Source of the DNA: Antedon mediterranea
Taxonomy: Eukaryota; Echinodermata; Crinoidea; Comatulida; Antedonidae
Length of the DNA stretch: 64,000 nucleotides
Reading direction: 5' to 3'
Assembly: GCF_964355755.1 (NCBI RefSeq)
Contig: NC_092671.1
Span: forward strand, 20,178,001 to 20,242,000
In this document: positions 41,801 to 51,389 of the stretch, piece by piece
Layout: each line of letters starts with the position of its first letter
Position numbering within the stretch: position 1 is the stretch's first letter
Translations under genes and position numbers: made by a program
The notes under the pieces: generated by a model
The model's database searches: none
Told to the model about the DNA's origin: nothing
Seen by the model: the letters and a program-made list of their open reading frames with translations, nothing else

Positions 41801-43277
41801 ACTAAATCGCTTTCTGTTCAACTTCAGGGAACAATTATGGACATTGTTCGTGCATACGAACATGTTGATTTAGTAACAAAAGAACTTGAAGCAGTCCGCC
41901 ATTCACAAGAGAAAGAGTTTGGTGAAATATTTCAACTTTGTACAGAAATGGCTGAGAAAGTTGGAAAAGTCGTTACAAAACCGCGCACTGTAATCTATCA
42001 GACATTGCGTTCAAATGTGGAGAGTACATCACCGGAAGAGTACTGGCGAAGAACAGTATTTCTTCCGTTTATTGACTGTCTCATTAGTCAGTTAAATGCC
42101 AGGTTTCTGGGTAGAGCATCATCTGCAATGAAGGCTCTCTACCTTATACCAAATAATTTAGGAAAAAGCGATAGTTTTGAGGCTCCCATAATTGAGCATT
42201 ATGAGGACGACCTGCCCAGTACTTCAAACTTTAGCCAGGAGTTAAGGTTATGGTCCCGCCATCTTCCACGAAACCTGATACCATCATAGAAACCCTAAAT
42301 ATGGTACAGCATAACGGTTTGGAAAACTTGTATCCAAAAATACTTGCAATATTGAGGATACTTCTAACTATGCCGTCAACAAGTGCAAGTGTTGAGCGGG
42401 CCAATTCCTCACTGAAATATATTAAGAACCAATACCGTAGCCGCATGAGCGAACCACGCCTGAATGCCCTAATATCGATGTTTGTACACAGAGACATAAA
42501 TCTTGATTTTGATAAAATTATAGATATGTATGCCAGAAGACACCCTAGAAGAATGCTCTTCATCAATCCACTTGGAGATATGTAGAGTCCGTTAATGTGA
42601 TAAGTCTAACGTAAATGGGTTTTTTTTTTGGTGACGGTAGGCCTATGTGCAATGAAAATTATCCCGTTAGGCCTGGATTTTATTAAAACGTATTACTATT
42701 AAAATATTAACAATGCTGCAGCATTTCATGACCATTGTTGTTTTATTTGCTGTTCCGTCGATCATTTCTCGTAAACAAATCGCGATGACAAAAGAGTTGC
42801 AGGTGTTTTGTTTTTTTAAAATCACTAAATATAATGTTAATGATGATCGAGCCGGACCGCTAATTTTTAAACGATCGTTTAAACCAGGCCGGCCACACAC
42901 ACACATGCAACCGCGATCGTCGATCGACCCGGCATGTAAGAAAATAATACCGGCCTAGGCTAGGACAAGTTTAATGCTTATAAAAAGCTGAAAAACATCG
43001 TCGCGTTGTAAAAATTTAGATGTAAAGTACAGGCAAGTTGTTAGCTTGCTTTGGTACCCTGGGAAAGTATCAGCTGCATGTTCCACATGTCGTAATTTGC
43101 GAGCTTTAGAGTGTTTGGTAAATGGCATTATGAGATGTTTTAAATCGTTTTAAACGACTTACAATGCGCTAGAACGCCAAAATTTCCTTTGGCGGCCCCC
43201 TGGCCCCCAGCCTATGTTTGCTCGCTTCGCTCGCAAAGCTACGCCCCCCCTATTCAAATATCCTAGATCCGCCCCTG
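38871..43277 (+). mobile_element. hAT-superfamily transposon with 5-bp TSD
   Basis: 4,407 bp. The ends CAGTGGCGGATCTAG and CTAGATCCGCCCCTG are inverted repeats with two mismatches, flanked by ACAGC on both sides (38866-38870, 43278-43282). G/C tracts follow the ends (38885-38900; 43238-43252), and GCTCGCTTCGCTCGC lies near the right end. It encodes a hAT transposase with a TTF-type zinc finger. A 5-bp duplication fits the hAT5 group. It sits within BEL/Pao gag, which resumes cleanly on the other side. Confidence 0.9.
39771..42585 (+). pseudogene. hAT transposase with introns, TTF-type finger and C-terminal dimerisation domain, frameshifted
   Basis: Probable exon 1 (39771-39828) starts MAAKRGGQTSLTAYF; exon 2 (40040-40145) and exon 3 (from 40309) are bounded by GT/AG sites and join in compatible phases. 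Exon 3 reads AYFINNRKPKQAFKF and HCKHEWFDKYKFLLIHP. A frameshift at about 40538 leads to DGLFCICCVLFPVNA (TTF-type finger), NWKKALEHFATHSLHEYHKD, then FGVIADEVNDSANWKQLGIV (first catalytic Asp), SQTYDGAGNMAGKQNGAAAQ (second Asp) and YHCASHELNLALS. A second frameshift near 42260 gives the hAT C-terminal domain (MPSTSASVERANSSLKYIK). Exon 2 also needs one shift. The catalytic residues persist but the frame does not, so it is a recent pseudogene. Confidence 0.88.
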
Positions 43278-43282
43278 ACAGC

Positions 43283-43959
43283 TAATGAAAATAAGAGTAA
43301 TAAATTTCGAGTAGTAAACACAGATTTTAGAGGTAAAAAGGCTTACAGTCATAGTTGTGCACAAGGGAAAAGCCTAGTGAATCACCTTTGTTTACATGTG
43401 TATGTTGTAAGAAAAACCATAAGTTATGGGAATGTGTAAAATTCAGACAACTATCCATCAATGAAAGATGGAATATTGCTAGCCAAGAAAAATTGTGCTT
43501 TAAGTGTCTATGTAAAGTAAACATAGGGCAGTTGATTGTAAACGGGTTATGTCCTGTGGTATAAATGGGTGTAAGAATGACCATAATAGGTTGTTACATA
43601 GAGAAAAAGTTAAAAAAGAAAGTAATTTTGAAACTGTAGAGGTAGGAGTTGCCAGGGAAGGGGAGCATAAAGTAACTAAAACAGAAACAGGGACAAACAC
43701 TACATTGTTAAGTAAAAACCAATCTATTGCTTTGCGAACCATACCAATCATAGTTAGTAATGGAAAGAAAAGAATAGAGGTGAATGCATTATTAGATGAT
43801 GGTAGTACTCAGACATATGTTAATGAAGAGTTATGTGGAGAGTTGGGTCTCAGTGGAGTAACAGAAGAGATGGCTGTGAGTTTGTTAAGTGGTAAGGAGG
43901 AAAGATTTGTGACTACGCCAGTTGAGATATTTGTATTACCGTTGGATGGATCAAAGTGA
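43283..43959 (+). pseudogene. BEL/Pao gag zinc knuckles and protease
   Basis: After the hAT insertion: NENKSNKFRVVNTDFRG, then (shifted) FTCVCCKKNHKLWECVKFRQ and EKLCFKCLCK, and NGCKNDHNRLLHREK, the Cys/His-rich gag end of BEL/Pao. The protease follows with VNALLDDGSTQTYVNEELCG. DDGS in place of DTG is normal for this family. The frame ends in a stop at 43957-43959 after LPLDGSK and is shifted relative to the next piece. Confidence 0.85.
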
Positions 43960-44039
43960 ATGCAGTGACTATATAAAGTGATGTTACTTGTAGACAAGAA
44001 GCGTCAGATTGGAGTGGTGTTAGTAAGGATTGGAATCAT

Positions 44040-45344
44040 TTGAGTGACATAGAATTTCCTGTGATAAGTATTCAGAGAAAAGAGATAGATTTACTAATTG
44101 GAGTGGATTGTCCAGAGTTGCATACAGCATTAGAAGAAAAATGTGGGGGTCCCGGAAAACCTGTTGCGAGAAGAACACCGTTAGGTTGGACGTGTGTTGG
44201 TCCTTTGAGTAGAAGTTGGCGAACAACATCACTACATGTGAATACTTACAAAACCAGTAGGGAACGAAGTAATGATGTGGACGAGTTGATGAGGAAGTTT
44301 TGGGAAGTAGATAGTTATGGAGTAAGTGATTTTAAAATATATAAAGCTGAAGATGAAATAGTGATTCAAAAAGTGTCAGAGTCATTGACAGCTGTTGATG
44401 GGCGATACAGTGTGAATATTCTGTGGCGGGAAGAAGGATTAAATATGGATAACAATTATGAGATGGCCTTTAAGAGATTAGAGTGTCTAGAAAGAAAATT
44501 AACTAGAGACAAGATGTTAGGCGATAATTATCAGAACGTTTTAGATAATTACAGATCCAAAGGCTATGTCAGAAAAATAGACCAATCCCTAACAGAACTA
44601 AATCAATGGTTTCTACCACATTTCCCAGTAGTTAAACCCGATAGGGAAACAACGAAAGTTAGGTTAGTGTTTGACGCCGCGGCGCGTTATGGGGGAAGAT
44701 GTTTGAATGATATGATCTATCCCGGGCCTAAATTTCAGAACGATTTATTTGATGTTACTAAGATTTAGAAAGGAAAAGGTAGCGATTATTTGCGATATTG
44801 CAGAAATGTATCTCCAGATTGGAGTGCAACCGGAAGATAGGAAAATGCTTACGGTAGGTTTTTGTGGCGAGATTTAGACACAGAGCGGATGCCAGAAATT
44901 TATGAGTTCAATCGACTAGTGTTTGGTCTTAATGTTGCGCCATTCTTAGCTCAATTTGTAACTCAGGAACATGCACGAAAAAATTCTAAAGAGTATCCCC
45001 TAGCAGCACAGGCTGTTTTAGACTCTACCTACATGGATGATACCATGACCTCGGTTAAAAATGAGCAAGAGGCAATAGAGTTATATAGAGAGCTGAAAGA
45101 ATTATGGGGAAACGCGGGTATGAGTGCTAGAAAATGGGTTTCAAATTCAAAAGCGGTACTGGAAAAAATACCAGAAGTAGATAGAGCTAAAAAAATCAAA
45201 TTAAGTGGGAACGAGTTACCTTCAGCAAAAACCTTAGGTTTAATATGGAAAGCCGAGGAAGATACATTTAAGTTTCAAGGAGGTTCTGGTCCTTCTAATG
45301 TCTGTAAGTTAACCAAGAGATTAGCTTTGAGTAGAATTGCTTGA
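44040..45344 (+). pseudogene. BEL/Pao reverse transcriptase
   Basis: The first frame (44040-44768) has LIGVDCPELHTALEEKCGGP and RRTPLGWTCVGPL (protease tail), then ECLERKLTRDKMLGDNYQNV, HFPVVKPDRETTKVRLVFDA and GGRCLNDMIYPGPKFQNDLF. After a shift, KVAIICDIAEMYLQIGVQPE has the first catalytic Asp. The next frame (44862-45344) has LVFGLNVAPFLAQFVTQEHA and the YMDDTMTSV box with both Asp residues. GLIWKAEEDTFKF and a shifted LDPLGILAPVV lead to RNase H. Two frameshifts; all three catalytic Asp residues remain. Confidence 0.9.
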
Positions 45345-46774
45345 TCCACTAGGGATTTTGGCTCCTGTAGTAGTCGCAGGCAAGATAATAATGCAGGAGA
45401 TTTGGGCAAATGGATTAGACTGGGATGAAGATTTGTCCCCTGATGTAGGTCAGAAATTAGAACGATGGATAGCAAATTTGGGCGAATTAAAAGATATAGA
45501 AATAGAAAGATGTATAAACCCAGGTGAGCGCGAGAATCAAGAGTTGCATACATTTGTTGACGCGTCAAATGACGCTTATGCGGCGGTTTTGTATTCAGTG
45601 TCACAGAATGATAACGATGTTAAAAAAAGAAATGTAAGATTAGTCGCGTCAAAAACGAAAGTAGCTCCTCTTAAATCCATGAGTATCCTCAGACTGGAGT
45701 TGATGGTAGCAATGTTAGGTTTAAAGCTTGTGAAATCTGTTAAATCCGTTACAATGTCAACTAAAGGAAGTGAAATTTTGGGGTGACAGTATGAATGTAT
45801 TGTGGTGGATTCAAGGTCATAGTAGAGATTTTAAGCCGTTCGTTGCTAATCGAATTGGTGAAATACAAGGTCAAACAAAACCTAGTCAATGGAGATATAT
45901 ACCCACTAAATTAAACCCTGCGGATGTGGCTTCGCGAGGATGTACTGTTATAGAGTTGCAGCAGAATGAACTTTGGTGGCGAGGTCCTGAATTCTTGAGT
46001 GATTGTGAGATGCAATGGCCAGAAAATAAGATTGAGAAAGTGATAGATGAAATAGAGATTAAGAAAAGAACGAAAACGTTATTGAGTAAAGTGGTACCAA
46101 GAGTGAAAAGTGATAACTGGAGATTAAACCCAATAAGGTACTCTAGTTGGAATAAGTTAGTGTGTGTATTTGTGTATGTGATGCGTTTTATAAATAACTG
46201 TAGGTTAAAAGACAAAGTCAGAGGACCATTAAATGTAGATGAGGTTAAGGACTCGGAAATTGCCATAATTCAAAAGGCACAGGGTGATGAGTTCTCAGAC
46301 GAAATTAAGAGATTAAGTAAGGGTGAAATACTAAGTACAAAGAGTAATATAAGTGGATTGAATCCTCGAATGGATGTTGATTATTTGCTTAGAGCAAATG
46401 GACGTTTAAGTCTAAATGAGGCGATATCATATGATGTAAGATATCCCATTATATTACCGAGGAAACATCATGTCACTAAATTAATTGTAAAAATGTATCA
46501 TGAGTTAAGAAATCATGTAATAGGTACAAATCATACACTGTCATTATTATCTGAGAAGTACTGGGTACAAGCGGCTAGAGAAAAAATAAGAGAATGTGAA
46601 AAAAATTGTATGGGATGTAGGCGTAGATTAGCTAAACAAGGGGAGCAAATAATGGCTCCATTACCTAAGAATAGAACTAGAAATGAGAGTTTAAAGGCGT
46701 TTACTAGAGTCGCAGTAGACTATGCAAGTGGAGGGAACCCAAGAGGGATCTTAGGGTTGATGAAGTGGTATTAG
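45337..46774 (+). pseudogene. BEL/Pao RNase H and integrase zinc finger
   Basis: 45337-45786: LAPVVVAGKIIMQEIWANGL, then HTFVDASNDAYAAVLYSVSQ (RNase H Asp) and SILRLELMVAMLGLKL (Glu). A shift near 45775 continues with FWGDSMNVLWWIQGHSRDFK, FVANRIGEIQ and NPADVASRG (final Asp). Integrase begins at VRYPIILPRKHHVTKLIVKM, with YHELRNHVIGTNHTLSLL and CEKNCMGCRRRL completing an HHCC finger. TRVAVDYASGG reaches the first core Asp and then breaks at the deletion near 46760. Confidence 0.9.
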
Positions 46775-46935
46775 TAGTTCAGAAAGGTAGGGTACGTGAT
46801 CAATGGCCATTGGGTAGCATAGAAGAAATATATAAAGGACCAGACGGTCATGTAAGGGTAGTTAAGGTGAAAACTAACAATGGAGATGTAATTCGAGGTA
46901 TTACAAAAATTTGTCCACTAGAGATACTTGATTAA
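46745..46935 (+). pseudogene. BEL/Pao integrase C-terminal DUF5641-type domain
   Basis: In the frame ending at TAA 46933-46935 the sequence reads VQKGRVRDQWPLGSIEEIYK and GHVRVVKVKTNNGDVIRGIT, then KICPLEIL. This is the domain after the BEL/Pao integrase core, with the usual W-P-G and G-x-VR features. It follows the core's first few residues directly, so several hundred bases of catalytic core are deleted. Confidence 0.85.
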
Positions 46936-47130
46936 AAGAATGTTTTATTTTATTTTTTATTTTATTTTTATTTTATTTTATTCAATCAAAACCAACAGCG
47001 ATAAATACCGCCACTAACAGGTTTGAAACATAAAACAATACAACATCAAAAACGGTTAACAATAAAATACAGATAAAATATATATATATAAATCAAAGAG
47101 CTGCATAGGCAGGATATAGAAAAAAATCAA
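46936..47130 (-). other. LINE-type 3' tail, (TTTTA)n-rich
   Basis: TTTTATTTTA repeats at 46946-46985, then ATTCAATCAAAACC and further AT-rich sequence. A similar start, TTTTATTCAATTTCC, occurs at 47945-47985, so these are probably two 3' ends of one LINE or SINE family in minus orientation. It takes the place of the BEL 3' LTR. Confidence 0.5.
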
Positions 47131-47166
47131 GATCAAATAAGTTAAAACTGCCTCAATATAGATTTA

Positions 47167-47209
47167 TTTTAACGACATGTTTCGGGCATAGCCCATCATC
47201 AGGTGAAAA
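47167..47209 (-). ncRNA. Hammerhead ribozyme-like motif (left arm, opposite strand)
   Basis: The inverted counterpart of 47271-47313: the minus strand carries CUGAUGA, the GGGC/GCCC helix II, GAAA and both helix I strands in the same order. A transcript through the whole palindrome would fold into one long hairpin and mask both motifs. Confidence 0.65.
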
Positions 47210-47270
47210 GAATTGTAACAAAGGATAACATATATAAGTCACATATATATGTTATCCTTTGTTACAATTC

Positions 47271-47313
47271 TTTTCACCTGATGATGGGCTATGCCCGAAA
47301 CATGTCGTTAAAA
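47271..47313 (+). ncRNA. Hammerhead ribozyme-like motif (right arm)
   Basis: In order: UUUUCAC, the conserved CUGAUGA (47278-47284), a UGGGC-UAU-GCCC helix II (47285-47296), the conserved GAAA (47297-47300), a very short helix III (AC-AU-GU), a C at the expected cleavage position (47306), and GUUAAAA, which pairs with the first strand as helix I with one mismatch. This is the type I arrangement with a minimal helix III known from Penelope-like elements, which usually need dimers to self-cleave. No Penelope protein is present. Activity is untested. Confidence 0.7.
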
Positions 47314-47416
47314 TAAATCTATATTGAGGCAGTTTTAACTTATTTGATCTCAAAATATATATATATATATATAAAACATAGATTGGCATGCCATAAATAA
47401 TTTCAATTAAAACAGG

Positions 47417-48545
47417 TTATGCAGGCTGTTCAAGAAGTGAACACATCATCGTCCTCTTAAAATAACCAAGTCTATCATTAAAAATATCGATATGATTGCT
47501 ATTTAGATTATTAAATGTATAAGGTAGTCTATGAAAAAGTCCCCTCTTAGTACAGTCGACACGGCTAAAAGGAATATGCAATAAATGTCTATTTCGTGTA
47601 CGACCAGGAACATTTAAACTAAATAGTGAAATTAATGAACAGTCATATTTAGAATTTAAAATATTATATAAAAAAACCATATCAGATATCGTTCGACGAT
47701 TGCTGACAGAATCAATGGAAAAGGCAAAATTAACACAGTTATAAGACAGGAATCGAACAAACTTCCGTTGAACAGTGTCGATTCGACGGGCCTGACATGG
47801 AGAAATTGAATTGAAAATTGCGGAACAATATTCAAGGTGAGGACGTATAATAGATTTGTATAAAGATAAAAGTGCCCTGCCGTCGTTCATAAACCTACAA
47901 TTTCTCCATATTAAGCCCATCATTCTATTAGCTTTTGACAACACATTTTATTTTTTTTATTTTATTTTATTCAATTTCCAGGTAACATACAAAAATCATA
48001 AACAAGGTACGGCATCATTCAACAAAACAGAACAAAAGTACTATCAGCACCTGCGGGTAACCAAAAGTGGATCAGTTCAAAAGAACTGCACTGTCGAGTG
48101 GCTTTCCCAACTAATAGTACGAAAAACGCAATAGACATAAAAACACAGTGATAGTCTAGATGAATTCGATATCAGTAATACATGATTAATATGTGAACAA
48201 AAATTTAATTTACTATCAATAAAAATACCTAAATCTTTCCATACATAAACCATCTCAAGATCATGTCCACTCAGATTATAATTGAAGAGCACAGGCCTTT
48301 TTTTAAGTGTTATAGATAAATATTTGCATTTATTAGCATTAAGTTTTATCCCCCACTTCTCCGTCCATTCCACGAGACTATCCAGATCCTCCTGAAGTGA
48401 AAAAGCATCCTGTGGAGTGGTAATCACTTTAAACAATTTCAGATCGTCAGCAAATAAAAGAGACTCGGAATGATTAAATTTTAAAGGAAGATCGTTGATA
48501 AATTTGTATGTATTATATATATAAAATAAAAAAGGTCATGACAAA
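47417..48545 (-). pseudogene. LINE RT C-terminal part, split by a short insertion
   Basis: 48545-48140: KVITTPQDAFSLQEDLDSLV, WGIKLNANKCKYLSITLKKR and VWKDLGIFIDSKLNFCSHIN form the RT thumb region after the catalytic box. The rest resumes at 47944-47417 with SKANRMMGLIWRNCRFMNDG, YKSIIRPHLEYCSAIFNSIS and RRIDTVQRKFVRFLSYNC, ending in FHRLPYTFNNL. Between them, 47945-48135 is an inserted fragment with a (TTTTA)n-like end. The palm with YxDD is outside. The R-PHLEYC pattern is shared by Jockey/CR1-type LINEs; clade uncertain. Confidence 0.75.
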
Positions 48546-48611
48546 AATAGTTTAAAGGTCTAGTTTAAGTACAATGAAAATTAGTTTTTTACGAAAAGTT
48601 GCAATGAGAGA

Positions 48612-48765
48612 TGCAATGTCCGATATTATGTTTAATATGTGTGAAAAAAATACAATGGACACCTCATTTTGCCGTGTGTGCTGGAGTGCCTTATTCACCA
48701 ACCAATACATCAATCCAGATCAGATAGAGGGTGCTGTATCATTATTCTACGTGATCATGAATACA
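48612..48765 (-). repeat. 3' LTR of the 48612-54580 gypsy element
   Basis: Shares TGCAATGTCCGATATTATGT, CTCATTTTGCC, TTATTCACCAACCAA and TATCATTATTCTAC with 54402-54570, but lacks a 15-bp internal block. An A/G-rich tract (AAAAAGGGG on the minus strand) adjoins its inner side as a polypurine tract. Confidence 0.88.
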
Positions 48766-49049
48766 TGCCCCTTTTTAATATTTAAAAAAAAATTAGTTTG
48801 TACATACAGTAGTTTGTGATAAACTGACATTTTGAAAAGATGTTCAATAGTATGAGTTATTGCATTGTGGCATTTTCTTATATTTTACATTTTAACAATT
48901 GCTACTTAAGATACTACTTACTACTTGCTTTCTTTATGCGCTTTCCTTATATATAGCCTTTTAGCTGCTTGGACTCACGCCCACTCCTTGTTATTACTAC
49001 GTTAGATCGCGCTGACACAGAGTCATACTTCTGATTATTGGTTTTTATA

Positions 49050-49970
49050 TAGTGGTACTTGGGCCTTCATTGGGCTCATCCTCAACATCACTACTTATCT
49101 TACTGCTATCTAACGGTCCATTTTTTTCTTTTGTTGGATGAATGTGCTTGCTATTTCTTTTGAATTTTCTACATCTGCTGCTTTCTACTTTCCATACTCC
49201 CATTTGTTTCCGTTTTGAAATCTAACCTTCTGTCCTTCATTCAATAGAGGTATGGGCTTAGATGCATGTTGATCATAATAGTACTTTTGTTTGTCCTGTC
49301 TAGCACATAGTTGCTTGTACACAATTGGTATGTATTGTGGTCTTAGCAGTCCAGGTTTAGTGGGGAGCTTTGACCTTAAAAGTCTTCCATTTAGTAACTG
49401 GCTTGGACTGTATCCGTATGTTCCATCCAGTGGTGTATTTCTCAATTCGAGAAGGGCATTATAAACACATTCGTTCGATTTAGTGCACTTCTTGATTATG
49501 TTTTTTACAGTTTTAACATTGTTTTCGGCTTGACCATTGGATTGAGAGTGGGTTTGACTGATTGTAATATGCTTATAATGCCCCATTCTCTCATCATGTT
49601 TGAGTATTCTTCACTCGAATAACACGGACCGTTATCACTAATGATAATTTGTGGTCCACCTTGTCTTGCAAAGACGTCCAATAGCTTTAATACTGAGCTT
49701 GCAGTCTTATCTGGTATTTCTATGACCTCAGGGAATTTCGAGTAATAGTCTGTTAGTATCAGTTCCTTGCCTGAATCTCAAACAAATCTGTTCCTATTTT
49801 AACCCAGGGTGCATCTGGCAACTCGTGTGGAATCACCGGCTCTTTTGGCCTTTGTGGTTTTATCTCCATGCATGTTTCACACTGTGAGACGATTTCTTCT
49901 ATTTGGGCGTTCATTCCTGGCCAGAACATTATCCCTTTAGGCCTTGATTTAGATTTTACCATACCCTGGT
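49050..49970 (-). pseudogene. Integrase core and tail of the fifth gypsy copy
   Basis: Directly beyond the inserted element: HASHQGMVKSKSRPKGIMFW, PGMNAQIEEIVSQCETCMEI (the HHCC finger completed), then PHELPDAPWVKIGTDLFEIQ with the first catalytic Asp. After a shift the core has a DNGPCYS-like second Asp region near 49620. From 49586: HYKHITISQTHSQSNGQAEN has the catalytic Glu, NTPLDGTYGYSPSQLLNGRL, and the tail QDKQKYYYDQHASKPIPLLN, GQKVRFQNGNKW. It ends near 49050. At least two frameshifts. Confidence 0.88.
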
Positions 49971-49980
49971 GGCTTGCATG

Positions 49981-51043
49981 GGGTGTCACGAAACCTAAGA
50001 CCACGAAAGCTAAGACCCCCTAAGACTTAAGATCACGAAAGCTAAGACCCAAGACCTAAGATTACAAATTCTAAGATATACTACAGCTTAAAAACAATAC
50101 TTGCTTATCCATACATAATTTTAAACACAGTAGGTTTCATTTATTACCATAAATATAATTGAATACTACCGCAAAACATAGATAAACTCACATTATTTTC
50201 GCCCGTTGAGTAAATGTATATTTTTTCTTTACAACAAACAAACTTGACGGGTTGTTTGTTGGTATATATTTACTCCAATGTGTTGGTTCAGAGGATGTTT
50301 TTCTTTCGCACCTGCCTTTCTTGTATTTTGACTCCAAATTTGTTGACTAACTTTATCCTGAATACCACACTTTAAAATTAGGACTTATATAAGTACTTTC
50401 AGAAGGAGAAACACATAATAACAAATAAATAAATCCTTTAAATTGATGATTTTACAGACGTGTTTCTTTGTATACTGTAATGTAACTCCTCGAGCTCCCC
50501 ATGCTCAATGTTTTTGTTTCTATGGAGCGCCAAAAGAGCAACAATAATAGTACAAGTATAAAAACAGAAAGAAAACGAAACAAAAAAACTTATCATAATT
50601 TTTAAGTTAAAATTTATTTGCCAGTATTTATTTCTTCGTACTTGCATGATTATACTATTATCATTACAATTTTAATTTTACATTGTTCCCTCCACACTGT
50701 AGATGGTGGACTCCACAGAGTTTTCAGCCCTCTATATAATTTTTGCTCTTTCGACGTTCCATAGAAACGAAAACATTGAACATGGGGTAGGCCTACTTCT
50801 AGTGTGCTGTAGGCTAGTCATTTTGTGTGCGAGAAAAACGTCTGTAAAATCATCAATTTAAAAATGTATTTGTTACTTTTTATGTGATTCTTTTTCATGA
50901 AAGTGCCAATTCTAAGGTGTGGTATTCAGAATAAATGTTGGGAGTTGGGAAGGCAGGTGCGAAAGATAAATATTTGTAATCTTAGGTCTTGGGTCTTAGC
51001 TTTCGTGATCTTAGCTTTCGTGGTCTTAGGTTTCGTGACACCC
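49981..51043. mobile_element. Inverted-repeat element with 10-bp TSD, copy 2
   Basis: 1,063 bp flanked by GGCTTGCATG on both sides (49971-49980, 51044-51053). The termini match copy 1. The right TIR lacks a 15-bp CTTAGGTCTTAGGGG-type block. The gypsy integrase frame is exactly interrupted, with the duplicated bases coding for the same residues on both sides. Confidence 0.92.
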
Positions 51044-51053
51044 GGCTTGCATG

Positions 51054-51389
51054 TAGCTTTTTTAGCATCTCTTCTTGCATTTTTCTTGGGATAACTATTT
51101 GATTATTTTTAAATATGACGTCGTCGCAGCATGAGAGGTAGCTCCTGTATATGGCCTTGCTGGCGAATCATTGGCTAGGGTTTTAATGTGTTCCGGCCAA
51201 CCACTTGAATTAATGTCTTAACTTGTGCGAGTGTTTTGTTGTTATTTGTCATTAGTTTGACTTGTTGGAGCTTTTCATCAAAGATGGGTAGTTGCGAGAT
51301 TACGCTTAACACTAACGGCTGTCTTCTTCTTTGTCTTTCGGTTTATCGTTAAGGGTTGCTCTACTTAATGTATCCGCGATTACATTGTC
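51054..51389 (-). pseudogene. RNase H end and integrase zinc-finger start of the fifth gypsy copy
   Basis: MPKDNVIADTLSRATL at about 51390-51345 is the end of RNase H. A linker follows, and then (51130-51054) DDVIFKNNQIVIPRKMQEEM with LKKLHAS, the first part of the HHCC finger. The 10-bp target duplication of the next element lies at the end of this piece. Confidence 0.8.

Larger units (their letters stand above)
37869..46935 (+). mobile_element. BEL/Pao retrotransposon, internally deleted, split by a hAT element
   Basis: Plus-strand order: about 67 bp of probable LTR end, a primer-binding site (37937), gag with a DUF1759-type domain, a hAT insertion (38871-43277), gag zinc knuckles, protease, RT with YMDD, RNase H, integrase zinc finger, then directly the integrase C-terminal DUF5641-type domain. 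The integrase core is deleted at about 46760. Neither LTR is complete: the 5' side adjoins a LINE tail, and after the stop at 46935 a T/A-rich LINE-like tail begins instead of an LTR. Confidence 0.85.
47131..47349. repeat. Near-perfect 219-bp palindrome
   Basis: Left arm 47131-47234 and right arm 47246-47349 are inverted copies with essentially no mismatches over about 100 bp (GATCAAATAAGTTAAAACTG ... complement), with a short loop around TAAGTCACA. Both arms contain a hammerhead-like motif. Confidence 0.95.
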
